DNA of 64,000 nt. It comes from Hydrogenophilales bacterium. Lineage in GTDB: Bacteria; Pseudomonadota; Gammaproteobacteria; Burkholderiales; Thiobacillaceae. The notes beneath the pieces are model-generated. The model did no database searches. It saw only the letters and a list, made by a program, of their open reading frames with translations, and was not told where the DNA came from. This document shows, one piece after another, positions 16,863 through 25,841 of this stretch. The stretch covers positions 1-64,000 of the forward strand of contig JAHFRD010000010.1 of NCBI GenBank assembly GCA_023258975.1, read 5' to 3'. The position numbers were made by a program, and so were the translations under genes. The number at the start of each line of letters is the position of its first letter. Within the stretch, counting starts at the first letter, position 1.

Positions 16863-18800
16863 ATGCCGGGTGATCCCATGATCGAAAAATTCCTGACCGA
16901 CACCGCCAACGCCAACCTCTCCGAACTCATGGGCCTGGACGCGGCGCAACAGGCGCGGCACAAGGCCTTCATCGGGCTGACCGAGGCGGATCTGGCCCTG
17001 CTGGTGGAACTGGCTCCGGAGATCGAACGCCATGCCGACGCGGTCGTCGATGGTTTTTACGCCAACGTCCAGCACTACCCGGAACTGGAACAACTGATCC
17101 AGGGCGTCGGCTCCAACATGGAACGCCTGAAGCGCACCCAGCGCGCCTACCTGCTGGAACTGTTCAAGGGCGACCTGGGGCCGGAGTATTTCGAGCGGCG
17201 CCTGCGCGTGGGCGTGATCCACCACAAGATCGGCCTTACCCCGCGCTGGTATCTGGGCAGTTACTCGGTCTACATGCAGTTGCTCGCGCCCCTCATCTTC
17301 CGCCACTGGCGCTGGCAACGCGGGCGCGCCCTGCAAGCCGTGATGGCGCTGGACAAGGTGCTGTCGCTGGACGCCCAACTCGCCATCGACACCTACATCC
17401 ACAGTCTCGGCGCCGAACTCAAGGTGGTCAGCCTGTCCAAGGAGGAACTGGAACAGCGCCTGGCCGCCTACAACGGCCTCATCGACCGCGTCGCCCAGGG
17501 TGACCTGACCGCGCGTGTGCAAGTGGCCAGCGGATCGGCGGACGACCTCTCGAACCTGGGCGACAACCTGAACAAGATGACCGACCGCCTCGCGGAAATG
17601 ACCAGCGAGGTCGCCGAATCCAGCAACGCCATGCTGGTCAGCGTCGAGCAGGTGCGCGCCTCCATCGGCGCCCAGTCCAGCGGCGCCGCGCAGCAGGCCG
17701 CCTCGGTCAACGAAACCACCGCGACGCTGGAACAGATCAAGGCCACCTCGCAGCAGACCCTGGAAAAAGCCAGCGCGCTCAAGGAAGTGGCCGACCGCGC
17801 CCGCAGCGAGGGCGACCAGGGCCTGGCGGCGGTGGAAGCGGCGGTGAACGCCATGCGCCACACGCGCGGCCAGGTGGAGGCCATCGCCGGCCACATCGGC
17901 GTGCTCAACGAGCGTCTGCAACAGATCGGCGACATCACCAACGCGGTGGGCGAACTGGCGTCGCAATCCAAGATGCTGGCGCTCAACGCCTCGATCGAGG
18001 CGGCCAAGGCCGGCGACGCCGGGCGCGGCTTCGCCGTGGTGGCGGAGGAAGTGCGCGATCTGGCGGAACAGTCACGCCAGGCCACCACCCAGGTGCAGGG
18101 CATCCTGGCGGAGATTCGCAACGCCGCCGCGCGCGCGGTGCGCGCCGTGGAAGAAGGCAACGAGGGCGCCGACCGTGGCGCCAATCTGGCCGACCGCGCC
18201 GGCGAGACCCTGCACGGCCTCAACCGGGTGATCCACGACACCGCCCTGGCCAGCCAGCAGATCGTCGCCGCCGTGCGCCAGGAGGCCGCCGGCATCGACC
18301 AGATCCGCATCGCCATGGGCGACATCAGCCGGGTCACCAGCCAGTTCGTCGTCGCCACCCACCAGACCGAGGCCGCCACCGACCAGCTCACCGACTATGC
18401 CGCCCTGTTGCAGAACATGGTGCGGCTGTTCCAGGTGGGCGGCGCCCGCTTCGACTTCGACCGCGCGCGCACCCTGCACCACACCTGGGTAGCGCGGCTG
18501 GAAGCCTTCCTGGCCGGGCGCGAGAGCCTTGCCGAGGAGGAGGCCGTCTCCCACCACCACTGCCAGTTGGGCCGCTGGTATGACGGCGAGGGCCTGCAAC
18601 GCTACGGCCATATTCCGGAAATGCTCGCCCTGGATGCGCCGCACCGCGAACTGCACGAACTGATCCACGAGGTGGTGCAACAACAGAACGGCGGCCGCCA
18701 TCCCAACGCCGAACGGGTGATGAACCGGGTACGCACCCTCTCCGCCCGCATCGTCGAACTGCTCGACATCATCGAGGCCAAGTGCAGGGAGTCGGCATGA
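16863..18800 (+). CDS. Globin-coupled MCP with C-terminal CZB domain (oxygen sensor)
   Basis: A soluble chemoreceptor of 645 residues (640 if it starts at ATG 16878). The N-terminal 180 residues form a protoglobin-type heme sensor as in HemAT: helices with FYANVQHYPELEQLI and the proximal-His motif VIHHKIGLTPRWYLGSY, likely His120. A HAMP-like segment, RVAQGDLTARVQVASGSADD, is followed by the MCP signalling domain with its tip around SQSKMLALNASIEAAKAG and [17 protein letters not shown]. The C-terminus is a CZB zinc-binding domain with HCQLGRWYDGEG and HRELHELIHE. There are no membrane segments. It probably reports oxygen or redox state to the operon's CheA. Confidence 0.92.
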   Translation: MPGDPMIEKFLTDTANANLSELMGLDAAQQARHKAFIGLTEADLALLVELAPEIERHADAVVDGFYANVQHYPELEQLIQGVGSNMERLKRTQRAYLLELFKGDLGPEYFERRLRVGVIHHKIGLTPRWYLGSYSVYMQLLAPLIFRHWRWQRGRALQAVMALDKVLSLDAQLAIDTYIHSLGAELKVVSLSKEELEQRLAAYNGLIDRVAQGDLTARVQVASGSADDLSNLGDNLNKMTDRLAEMTSEVAESSNAMLVSVEQVRASIGAQSSGAAQQAASVNETTATLEQIKATSQQTLEKASALKEVADRARSEGDQGLAAVEAAVNAMRHTRGQVEAIAGHIGVLNERLQQIGDITNAVGELASQSKMLALNASIEAAKAGDAGRGFAVVAEEVRDLAEQSRQATTQVQGILAEIRNAAARAVRAVEEGNEGADRGANLADRAGETLHGLNRVIHDTALASQQIVAAVRQEAAGIDQIRIAMGDISRVTSQFVVATHQTEAATDQLTDYAALLQNMVRLFQVGGARFDFDRARTLHHTWVARLEAFLAGRESLAEEEAVSHHHCQLGRWYDGEGLQRYGHIPEMLALDAPHRELHELIHEVVQQQNGGRHPNAERVMNRVRTLSARIVELLDIIEAKCRESA

Positions 18801-18861
18801 GGGCGAAAAACAGCCGGCCAGCGGGGGGCAGCGGCCATCCGGATCGACCCGGGAGACAGCC

Positions 18862-21027
18862 GTGATCCACGTTGAAAACCTCTCCATGCGCGACAAGCTG
18901 GTCGCCGTGCTGGTATTGCCCCTGTTCGCCCTTGGCCTGTTCGCCGGCCACGCGCTCTGGCAGGAAACCCTGCGGCAGGCCGGCATGGCGGATTTGGCGC
19001 GCGCCGGCACGTTATCCCTGGCAATCGGCAACCTGGTGCATGAACTCCAGGCGGAACGCGGCCGCAGCGGCCTGTTCCTGTCCAGCCGGGGACAGCGTTT
19101 CGCGATGGAACAGGCCCGGCAGCGCGCGGCGACCGACCAGGCCTGGCGCGCGCTGGAATCGCTCAACGCGCGGGACGCGAATCGCGACCTTGGCCTGCCC
19201 GCCAGCCTGCTGGCGGAACGTCGCGCGGAACTGGCGCAATTGCGCGGTGAAATTGATCGCCTGGCCTTGCCCGCCACGCGCGCCGTGGAAACCTACAGCC
19301 TGACGATACGCGCGCTGCTGGGCTCGCTCGATGGCCTCTCCGCGCGCTCGCCCGATGTCGAAATCGCGCGCCAGTTTTCCGCCTACCGCTGGCTCGCCCA
19401 GGCCAAGGAGGCCGCCGGACTGGAACGCGCGGAGGGTGGCCGTTGGCTGGCGGGAGAAGGCGGCGCGAGCCTGCAAAACCGGCTGATCGAACTCGCGGCC
19501 AACCAGACCCTGTTGCTCGAACAGTTTCTGGCGCGGGCGCCGGAACCCCTGCGCCGCGCCTGGCGCGATGCCGAACAAGTCGACTGCGTGCAGGCCCTGC
19601 CGGCGTTGCGCGCGTCCCTGCGCGATGCCCAGGCCAGGGCGCGCCCCAGTCCGGAAACCTGGTTCGACACGGCCAGTTGCCGCATGGAACGCCTGCACGA
19701 CGTGGAGGCCACTTACGCGCGCCACCTCACCGAACTGACCGGCGCGCTGGACGCGGCCAGCCGCCAACGCCTGATCTGGATCGTGTCGCTCGCCCTGCTG
19801 CCCATCCCCCTCAGTCTGTGGCTGATCGTGCGGGTGGCGCGCAACGTGAGCGGCAACTCGCGCTGGCTGCTCACCGCCATGCACGGCATCGCCGGCGGCA
19901 ACTTCAACGTCTCCCTGCCGCCGAAAAGCCGCGACGAACTGGGCCAGCTCTCCAGCAGCCTGGACGCGCTGCGCGGCCAGCTCGCGCAACTGGTCGCCGA
20001 ACAGGGGCGGCAACTGAATCGCGAACGCGGGATGAGCACGGAACTGGAACGGCACAGCCTGGAAATCCAGCATTTCGCGCAACGCATCGCCAGCGGCGAC
20101 CTCTCCGGGCGCCTGACCGAAGGCGACGACACCCTGGGGCGCCTGGCCGGCAGCCTCAATCACATGGCCGAGGGCCTCGCGGGCCTGGCCGGGCGCGTGC
20201 GCGAAACCGGCTCCACCCTGATCGTGACCGTCAGCCAGATGCAGAGCGCGGTGGCGGCGCAGTCCTCGGGAGCCAGCGAGCAGGCCGCCTCGGTCACCCA
20301 GACCATGACCACCCTGGAAGAGATTCGCGCCACCTCCGGGCAAACCCTGGAGAAGGCGCAGCGGCTCGGCGAGATGGCGGAACGGGCGCGCAGCGAAGGC
20401 GAACACGGGCGCCGGGTGGTGGAGGAAAGCATCGTCGGCATCAGTGAAGTGAATCTCAAGGTGGATGCCATCGCCCGCACCATCCTCTCCCTCAATGAGC
20501 AGACCCAGCGCATCGGCGAGATCACCTCGGTCGTGGGCGGCATCGCCCGGCAACTGCGCCTGCTCTCGCTCAACGCGGCGATCGAGGCGACCCGCGCCGG
20601 CGAGGCGGGCCTGGGCTTCGCGGTGGTCGCCATCGAGGTGAAGCAACTCGCCGAACAATCGCAGGCGTCCACCGAACAGGTACAGCACATCCTGGAAGAA
20701 ATCCGCCATGCCACCGACCGCGCGGTGATGGCCACCGAGGACGGCGCCAAGGGCGTGGTGCATGGCCTCGAACTGGTGCAGCGCGCCGGCGAGGCGATTC
20801 GCGGCCTGGAAGGCGTGGTGCGCGACACCAGCCTGGGCAGCCGCCAGATCGTCGCGGCGGTGCGCCAGGAAAGCGCCGGCATCGAACAGATCGCCACCGC
20901 CATGAGCGACATCCACGCCGTCACCACCCGCTTCGTCACCGCGACGGAACAGACCCGCGCCGCCACCGATGAGCTCTCCCACCTCGCGCAACGGTTGTCG
21001 GCCGTGGCGAGTCTGTACAAGGTGTGA
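18862..21027 (+). CDS. NIT-domain methyl-accepting chemotaxis protein (nitrate/nitrite sensor)
   Basis: A 721-residue transmembrane chemoreceptor. The start is GTG 18862 with GGGAG six bases upstream. A membrane segment (about 14-34) precedes a periplasmic helical domain with the NIT signature LVHELQAERGRSGLFLSS, the nitrate- and nitrite-sensing domain family. A second membrane segment lies near 308-328. Two HAMP-like segments follow (TAMHGIAGGNFNVSLP and RIASGDLSGRLTEGDD), then the MCP signalling domain (LRLLSLNAAIEATRAGEAG). It ends LYKV, with no CheR-binding pentapeptide. It sits between the globin MCP and cheA, so both inputs probably feed one kinase. Confidence 0.9.
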   Translation: MIHVENLSMRDKLVAVLVLPLFALGLFAGHALWQETLRQAGMADLARAGTLSLAIGNLVHELQAERGRSGLFLSSRGQRFAMEQARQRAATDQAWRALESLNARDANRDLGLPASLLAERRAELAQLRGEIDRLALPATRAVETYSLTIRALLGSLDGLSARSPDVEIARQFSAYRWLAQAKEAAGLERAEGGRWLAGEGGASLQNRLIELAANQTLLLEQFLARAPEPLRRAWRDAEQVDCVQALPALRASLRDAQARARPSPETWFDTASCRMERLHDVEATYARHLTELTGALDAASRQRLIWIVSLALLPIPLSLWLIVRVARNVSGNSRWLLTAMHGIAGGNFNVSLPPKSRDELGQLSSSLDALRGQLAQLVAEQGRQLNRERGMSTELERHSLEIQHFAQRIASGDLSGRLTEGDDTLGRLAGSLNHMAEGLAGLAGRVRETGSTLIVTVSQMQSAVAAQSSGASEQAASVTQTMTTLEEIRATSGQTLEKAQRLGEMAERARSEGEHGRRVVEESIVGISEVNLKVDAIARTILSLNEQTQRIGEITSVVGGIARQLRLLSLNAAIEATRAGEAGLGFAVVAIEVKQLAEQSQASTEQVQHILEEIRHATDRAVMATEDGAKGVVHGLELVQRAGEAIRGLEGVVRDTSLGSRQIVAAVRQESAGIEQIATAMSDIHAVTTRFVTATEQTRAATDELSHLAQRLSAVASLYKV

Positions 21028-21030
21028 GCT

Positions 21031-23244
21031 GTGCCCCGTAACGACATCGACCCGCGCCTGATGCAGCAACTGCTGCAAACCTTCCGCGCGCAACTGGACG
21101 AACGCCTGCAGGCCATCGTCGACGGCTTGCTGGCGCTGGAACAAGGCGCCGCCGGAGAAAAACGCGCGAAAATCCTCGACGCCATCTTTCGCGATGCCCA
21201 CAACATCAAGGGGGCGGCGCGCGGCGTCGGCCTGGAGCGAGCGGCGGAACTCGCGCATGCCCTGGAGGATTTGTTCTCCGCGCTCAAGCGCGATGCCGTG
21301 GTCAGCCAGCCCGGCCTGGTGGAACTGTGCCTCGCCGCCGTGGAGGGATTGCGCAGCCTGGTCGAAGTGGAAGCGGCGGACGGTTCGATCAGCCCGAACA
21401 GCGCCGATCTGTTGCAACGCCTGCGCGCGGTGGCGGCGGGCGCTCCCCCGCCAGCGCCGGCCACGGCGACAGCGGCGCCCGCGTCGGCAAGGGCGCGGCC
21501 TCTGCTGGATACCATCCGCCTGCCGGTGTCGCGCCTGGATCGCATCGCCGATCTGGCGGAAGAATTGCAGGCCAGCAAGATCCGCGTCGATGACCATTAC
21601 CAGGTGAGCCGCCAGCAACACGACCTGGCGCAACGTCTCGGGCAAATCTGGGAACAGATCGGCCAGTCGCGGCGATCCGTCCATTCCGAAATCCGAAACC
21701 CGAATTCCGAACTCCCCCAGGATCGGCATCTGCTCACCGAAGCCAGCGACCTGATTCTGGAAATCGAGCGCCTGGCCGACTCCATGCAGCGCGGCCTGCG
21801 CGCCACCGTGGCGCAGTTGCGCCCGTTGGCCGTGGCCTTGCGCGAGGACGTGCGCGACCTGCGCATGGTGCCGGCGGAAAGCGTGCTCAAACCCCTGGTG
21901 CTGACCGTGCGCGATCTGGCGCGCGGCCTGGGCAAGCAAGCGGAGCTGCTGCTGGAGGGCGAACGCCTGGAAATGGATCGCGCCATCCTGGATGCCCTGC
22001 GCGACCCGTTGACGCACCTGCTGCGCAATGCCGTGGATCACGGCATCGAAACGCCGACACAGCGGCGTCTCCTGGGCAAGGCGGAAACCGGTCTGATTAC
22101 CCTGCGTCTGGAACGGGAGGGGCAGTCGGTCATGGTCACGGTGTCCGACGATGGCGCCGGGGTCGATGCCACCCGGGTGCGCGGGCGCATCCGCGATCTC
22201 GGCCTGGCCAGCGAGGAGGAGGTCGCGGCCCTGTCCTCGCGCGACCTGCTCGACTACCTGTTCCGCCCTGGTTTCAGCACCCGCGACGAGGTGACCGAAA
22301 TCTCCGGACGCGGGGTCGGGCTGGACGTGGTGCAGGTAAATCTGCAAGCCTTGGGCGGTCGCATCGCGGTGGATACCGAGTTGAACGGCGGTGCCCGCTT
22401 CCGGCTCACCCTGCCGCTCACCCTGGCCAGCGACCACGGCCTCCTGGTGCGCGTGGCCGGTCAGGTCTTCGCCCTGCCCAGCCTGTATGTGCAGCGCATC
22501 CTGGAACTGGCGCCGGAACAGATTCTGGAGGTGTCGGGCAGCCAGGCGGTGCTGGTCGACGACACGCCGGTGCCGCTGCGTGACCTGGCCGCCCTGCTCG
22601 GGCAGCGCGGCGGCGCGGAAGACTATGCCGAACTCATCAGCGTGGTGGTGATCCAGCGTGGCTGGCAGCGCGTGGCGCTGCGCGTGGATCACGTTCTCGG
22701 TGAGCGCGAGATGGTGGTCAAACCGCTGGCGCCGCCCCTGGTGGCGGTGCGCCATGTCGCCGGCGGCACCCTCGGGCGCGACGGCGACATCCTGCTGGTG
22801 CTGGCGGTGGGCGATCTGCTCGCCAGCGCGTTGGGCGCCAGCGGCCACGTGGTATCGCGGCGCCATGCCGAAGCTCCTCCCACGCGGCGCATCCTGATCG
22901 CCGACGACTCCATCACCACCCGCACCCTGGAGCAAAGCATTCTGGAAAACGCCGGCTATCGCGTGCAGGTCGTCGCCGACGGCGAGCAGGCGTGGGAAGC
23001 GCTGCGCGGCGGCAGCTTCGACCTGCTCATCACGGATGTGGAGATGCCCGAGCTGGATGGTTTTGATCTCACCCGCCGGATTCGCGCGGACACGCGCCTG
23101 GCCGATCTCCCGGTGGTCATCGTCACCTCGCTGGGCAGCGAGGAACACCGCCGCCGCGGCCTGGAAGTCCGCGCCGACGCTTACGTTGTGAAAAGCAGCT
23201 TCGAGACGCGGGAACTGCTGGAAGTGGTGGAACAACTCTTATGA
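21031..23244 (+). CDS. cheA: CheA-type hybrid histidine kinase with C-terminal receiver
   Basis: A 737-residue chemosensory kinase starting at GTG 21031. The HPt domain has phospho-His57 in RDAHNIKGAARGVGL. There is no obvious CheY-binding P2 domain. Dimerisation and ATPase domains follow (LTHLLRNAVDHGIETP, VSDDGAGVDATRVRGRI, EVTEISGRGVGLDVV), then a CheW-like domain (about 450-600). A C-terminal REC domain carries Asp in LLITDVEMPELDG. The CheA-REC fusion is the WspE layout. At 21683-21720 an in-frame copy of the CCGAAATCCGAAACCCGAAT repeat encodes an insert (HSEIRNPNSELPQD) after the dimerisation start. Confidence 0.94.
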   Translation: MPRNDIDPRLMQQLLQTFRAQLDERLQAIVDGLLALEQGAAGEKRAKILDAIFRDAHNIKGAARGVGLERAAELAHALEDLFSALKRDAVVSQPGLVELCLAAVEGLRSLVEVEAADGSISPNSADLLQRLRAVAAGAPPPAPATATAAPASARARPLLDTIRLPVSRLDRIADLAEELQASKIRVDDHYQVSRQQHDLAQRLGQIWEQIGQSRRSVHSEIRNPNSELPQDRHLLTEASDLILEIERLADSMQRGLRATVAQLRPLAVALREDVRDLRMVPAESVLKPLVLTVRDLARGLGKQAELLLEGERLEMDRAILDALRDPLTHLLRNAVDHGIETPTQRRLLGKAETGLITLRLEREGQSVMVTVSDDGAGVDATRVRGRIRDLGLASEEEVAALSSRDLLDYLFRPGFSTRDEVTEISGRGVGLDVVQVNLQALGGRIAVDTELNGGARFRLTLPLTLASDHGLLVRVAGQVFALPSLYVQRILELAPEQILEVSGSQAVLVDDTPVPLRDLAALLGQRGGAEDYAELISVVVIQRGWQRVALRVDHVLGEREMVVKPLAPPLVAVRHVAGGTLGRDGDILLVLAVGDLLASALGASGHVVSRRHAEAPPTRRILIADDSITTRTLEQSILENAGYRVQVVADGEQAWEALRGGSFDLLITDVEMPELDGFDLTRRIRADTRLADLPVVIVTSLGSEEHRRRGLEVRADAYVVKSSFETRELLEVVEQLL
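21683..21720. repeat. In-frame ATCCGAAA-type repeat inside cheA
   Basis: The stretch reads CATTCCGAAATCCGAAACCC and then CGAATTCCGAACTCCCCC. Related strings occur at 15149-15182 inside the second cheW and at 26758-26776 between two genes. Confidence 0.65.
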
Positions 23245-23262
23245 TTTCGGTCTTCACTCAGC

Positions 23263-23330
23263 GCCTCGTGGGAGCGGGCTTGCCCGCGATGCAACGCCGG
23301 CTATCGCGGGCAAGCCCGCTCCCACGAGGC
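23263..23330. repeat. REP-like palindrome, family A copy 3
   Basis: Perfect 28-bp arms (23263-23290 and 23303-23330) fill the gap between cheA and cheB. Compared with copy 1 the stem has GTGGGAGC/GCTCCCAC in place of GTAGGAGC/GCTCCTAC. Both arms changed together, so pairing is kept. Confidence 0.9.
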
Positions 23331-23341
23331 GGGTCGGCGCG

Positions 23342-24382
23342 ATGATCAACATTCTTATCACCGAAGATTCCGACGTCGTCGCGGCCCTGTTGCAAGGCAT
23401 ATTCCACGCCGAGCCGGACATGCGGGTGATCGGGCGGGCGCGCGATGGGCGCGAGGCGGTGACCCTGGCGCGGGAATTGAAGCCGGACTTGGTGACCATG
23501 GATATCCGCATGCCGGTGATGGATGGCTTCGAGGCCACGCGCATGCTCATGGCCACGCAGCCCCTGCCCATCGTGGTGATCAGTTCGAGCGTGGACGACG
23601 AGGAATTGCGCATCACTTTCCGCGCCATCGAGGAAGGCGCGCTGGCGGTGATCGAGAAGCCGCGCGGCCTGGCGCATCCGGATTTCGAGCGGCTGCGCCG
23701 CGAATTGGTGGAGACGGTGCGCGCGATGGCCGAGGTCAAGGTGGTGCGACGGCGCCGCCCTCAGCCCAGCGCGGCCATCTTCCAGCCCCAGCCACCTCGC
23801 CACGGCACCCAACATGAGGTGGTCGGGCTGGCGCTGTCCACCGGCGGGCCGCAGGCGCTATCCACACTGCTGGCCGGCATGCCGGTCGGCTATCCGCTGC
23901 CGCTCCTGGTGGTGCAGCATATCTCGCCCGGCTTTGTCGGCGGCCTGGTGAGCTGGCTGCGCGGCCAGACCCTGCTGGAAGTGTGCCTGGCCAGGGCGGA
24001 CATGCCGTTGCTGGCGGGCACCGTGTATGTCGCGCCGGATGACCAACATCTGGAAGTGGCGCGCCGCAACGGCCGCCTGCATACCCGTTTGTCCTCGGAG
24101 CCGCTGATCGAACGCTTCCGCCCATCGGCCACCGCCCTGTTCCATTCCCTGGCGCGTTGCTGCGGCGCGACCGCGGTCGGCGGTATTTTCACCGGCATGG
24201 GTTCCGATGGCTGCGCCGGCCTGATCGCCCTGCACCAGGCCGGTGGCCATGTCTTCGCCCAGGACGAGGAAAGTTCCGTGGTCTACGGCATGCCGGGCGC
24301 GGCCCGCGCCGCCGGCTGCGTGGATCAGGTCGTCCCTTTGGCGCGTATTCCCACGCATCTCATTGAAATGGCAAGGAGCTGA
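23342..24382 (+). CDS. cheB: Protein-glutamate methylesterase/deamidase
   Basis: A 346-residue CheB that removes MCP methyl groups. The REC domain (1-120) has ITEDSD and Asp in LVTMDIRMPVMDG. The catalytic domain has the Ser in LALSTGGPQALS, the His in VVQHISPGF and the Asp in FTGMGSDGCAGL. It corresponds to WspF. The gap to cheA is filled by a hairpin repeat, which may lower downstream expression. The next gene starts three bases after its stop. Confidence 0.96.
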   Translation: MINILITEDSDVVAALLQGIFHAEPDMRVIGRARDGREAVTLARELKPDLVTMDIRMPVMDGFEATRMLMATQPLPIVVISSSVDDEELRITFRAIEEGALAVIEKPRGLAHPDFERLRRELVETVRAMAEVKVVRRRRPQPSAAIFQPQPPRHGTQHEVVGLALSTGGPQALSTLLAGMPVGYPLPLLVVQHISPGFVGGLVSWLRGQTLLEVCLARADMPLLAGTVYVAPDDQHLEVARRNGRLHTRLSSEPLIERFRPSATALFHSLARCCGATAVGGIFTGMGSDGCAGLIALHQAGGHVFAQDEESSVVYGMPGAARAAGCVDQVVPLARIPTHLIEMARS

Positions 24383-24384
24383 CC

Positions 24385-25209
24385 ATGCCGTCACACCCCA
24401 ATCCCCCACCACCCATGTCCTTGTCGCGCGAGGCGTTGCTGGATGTTTTCTGCAAGGAAACGCGGGAACGCCTCGCGCGGGCGCTGGCCTGCCTGGAGCG
24501 GGGTTCGGAGGACTGCGACTACGATCTCGTGCATCAGGAATTCGACAGCCTGCACGGCGGCGCGCGCGCGGTGGATCTCCCCTGGCTGGAGCATTACAGC
24601 CGGGTGGTGGCGGGCTACGCGCGGCTGCTGCGCCACCTGAGGCGCGGTGGCCAGCACGAGGAAACCCACGCGTTGCTCACCCAGGCGGTCACCGCGCTGG
24701 TGGAGCAATGCCGCAAAACCCCGCTGGCCGAGATGCTTGCCGGGGAAGAGCCGGAATTGCCGCTGCGCGAGATGATGAACAACATGCAGGCCCTGATGCG
24801 GCGCGCCAGCCTGACGGAACTTTCTCCCTGCGCGCGATTGCCGGCGGGGCGCCCGCTCGTGCTGCTGGTGGTGGACGATTCCTCGACCTCGCGCATGTTG
24901 TTCCGCATTCACATGCCGACGGAGGGCGGACATGCCGTGCATGAGGCGGAGGGCGCCGCGAGCGCCCTGCGCGTCGCCCTGGAAGTCCGGCCGGACGTGG
25001 CGTTCCTGGATTACAACATGCCCGATTGCAACGGCATCGAAATCGCCCGCAACCTGCGCGCGGCGGGCCTCGATCCGTACTGCTTCCTGCTCACCGCCAA
25101 TGTGCAGCAAGCGATCATCGAGGAAGCGCGCGCGGCGGGCTTCGTCGGCGTGCTGGAAAAGCCGGTGAGCCGCGACAAGATCAGCGCCGCCCTGCGCATC
25201 GCCCCTTAA
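24385..25209 (+). CDS. HPt-REC fusion response regulator
   Basis: A 274-residue protein with AAGGAG before ATG 24385. Residues about 12-120 form a helical HPt-like module with the candidate phospho-His in EFDSLHGGARAVDLPWLEHY. Residues about 152-274 form a receiver (LLVVDDSSTSRMLF, Asp in VAFLDYNMPDCNG, Lys in VLEKPVSRD). It could shuttle phosphate from CheA or act as a phosphate sink for the operon. No DNA-binding or enzymatic output is present. Confidence 0.82.
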   Translation: MPSHPNPPPPMSLSREALLDVFCKETRERLARALACLERGSEDCDYDLVHQEFDSLHGGARAVDLPWLEHYSRVVAGYARLLRHLRRGGQHEETHALLTQAVTALVEQCRKTPLAEMLAGEEPELPLREMMNNMQALMRRASLTELSPCARLPAGRPLVLLVVDDSSTSRMLFRIHMPTEGGHAVHEAEGAASALRVALEVRPDVAFLDYNMPDCNGIEIARNLRAAGLDPYCFLLTANVQQAIIEEARAAGFVGVLEKPVSRDKISAALRIAP

Positions 25210-25223
25210 CCGGATCGAGCGCG

Positions 25224-25838
25224 ATGCACCTATCGGACGCGCAACGCGATGTGCTCACGGAACTGGGCAATATCGGCATCAGCCGGGCCGCGAGCCAGCT
25301 TTCCATGCTGCTGAACGAGCCGATCCGCATCGCGGTGCCGCGCGTGGAGCTCTGTACCGCGAGCGAGGCCGGCCGCTACCTGGAAAACAACAGTGGCGAG
25401 CTGGCCTGCGTCTACCAGCGCATGTCCGGCGAATTGAACGGGCGCATCGCTCTGCTGCTGCCCTCGCGCGGCAGCCAGCTCCTGTTTCAGGAACTGCTCG
25501 GCCACGCCGCACCGCTGCACGCCCTGGATCTGCGCGCCTTTGAACACGAGGCGATGACCGAGATCGGCAACATCCTCATTTCCTCCTGCGTCAGCGCCAT
25601 GGCCGACATGCTGGAACTGCGCATCGACGTCTCCGTTCCGCGCTATGCCGAAGCCACCGCGCAGGATCTGTTCAACGACGCGGCGCTGGATCGCGCGGAG
25701 CCACCGGCGCTGCTGATCCACACCGAACTGACCGCCGCCCGGCGCGGGCTGGAAGGCAGGATTCTGCTGATGCTGTCGGCGGCGGCGGCGGAAAAGGTGA
25801 TGTTCGCGGTGCAGGCGCTGATTCTGGCGGCGGAATAG
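25224..25838 (+). CDS. cheC: CheC-family CheY-P phosphatase-like protein
   Basis: A 204-residue protein with both CheC/FliY-type phosphatase motifs: LTELGNIGISRAASQL near the N-terminus and MTEIGNILISSCVSAM in the second half. It would dephosphorylate a receiver domain, here probably the HD-GYP or HPt-REC regulator. CheC usually works with CheD, which is not in this window. ATG 25224 follows the previous stop by 14 bases. Confidence 0.85.
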   Translation: MHLSDAQRDVLTELGNIGISRAASQLSMLLNEPIRIAVPRVELCTASEAGRYLENNSGELACVYQRMSGELNGRIALLLPSRGSQLLFQELLGHAAPLHALDLRAFEHEAMTEIGNILISSCVSAMADMLELRIDVSVPRYAEATAQDLFNDAALDRAEPPALLIHTELTAARRGLEGRILLMLSAAAAEKVMFAVQALILAAE

Positions 25839-25841
25839 GCC

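Noticed and set aside
19012-23235. A 1407-codon minus-strand open frame across the NIT MCP and cheA
   Set aside because: It mirrors the codon structure of the two real genes on the other strand, is rich in H/Q/G/A with no family motif, and is a GC-rich antisense artefact. The same applies to the frames at 1182-2774, 2837-4108, 10052-11737 and 15569-16750.
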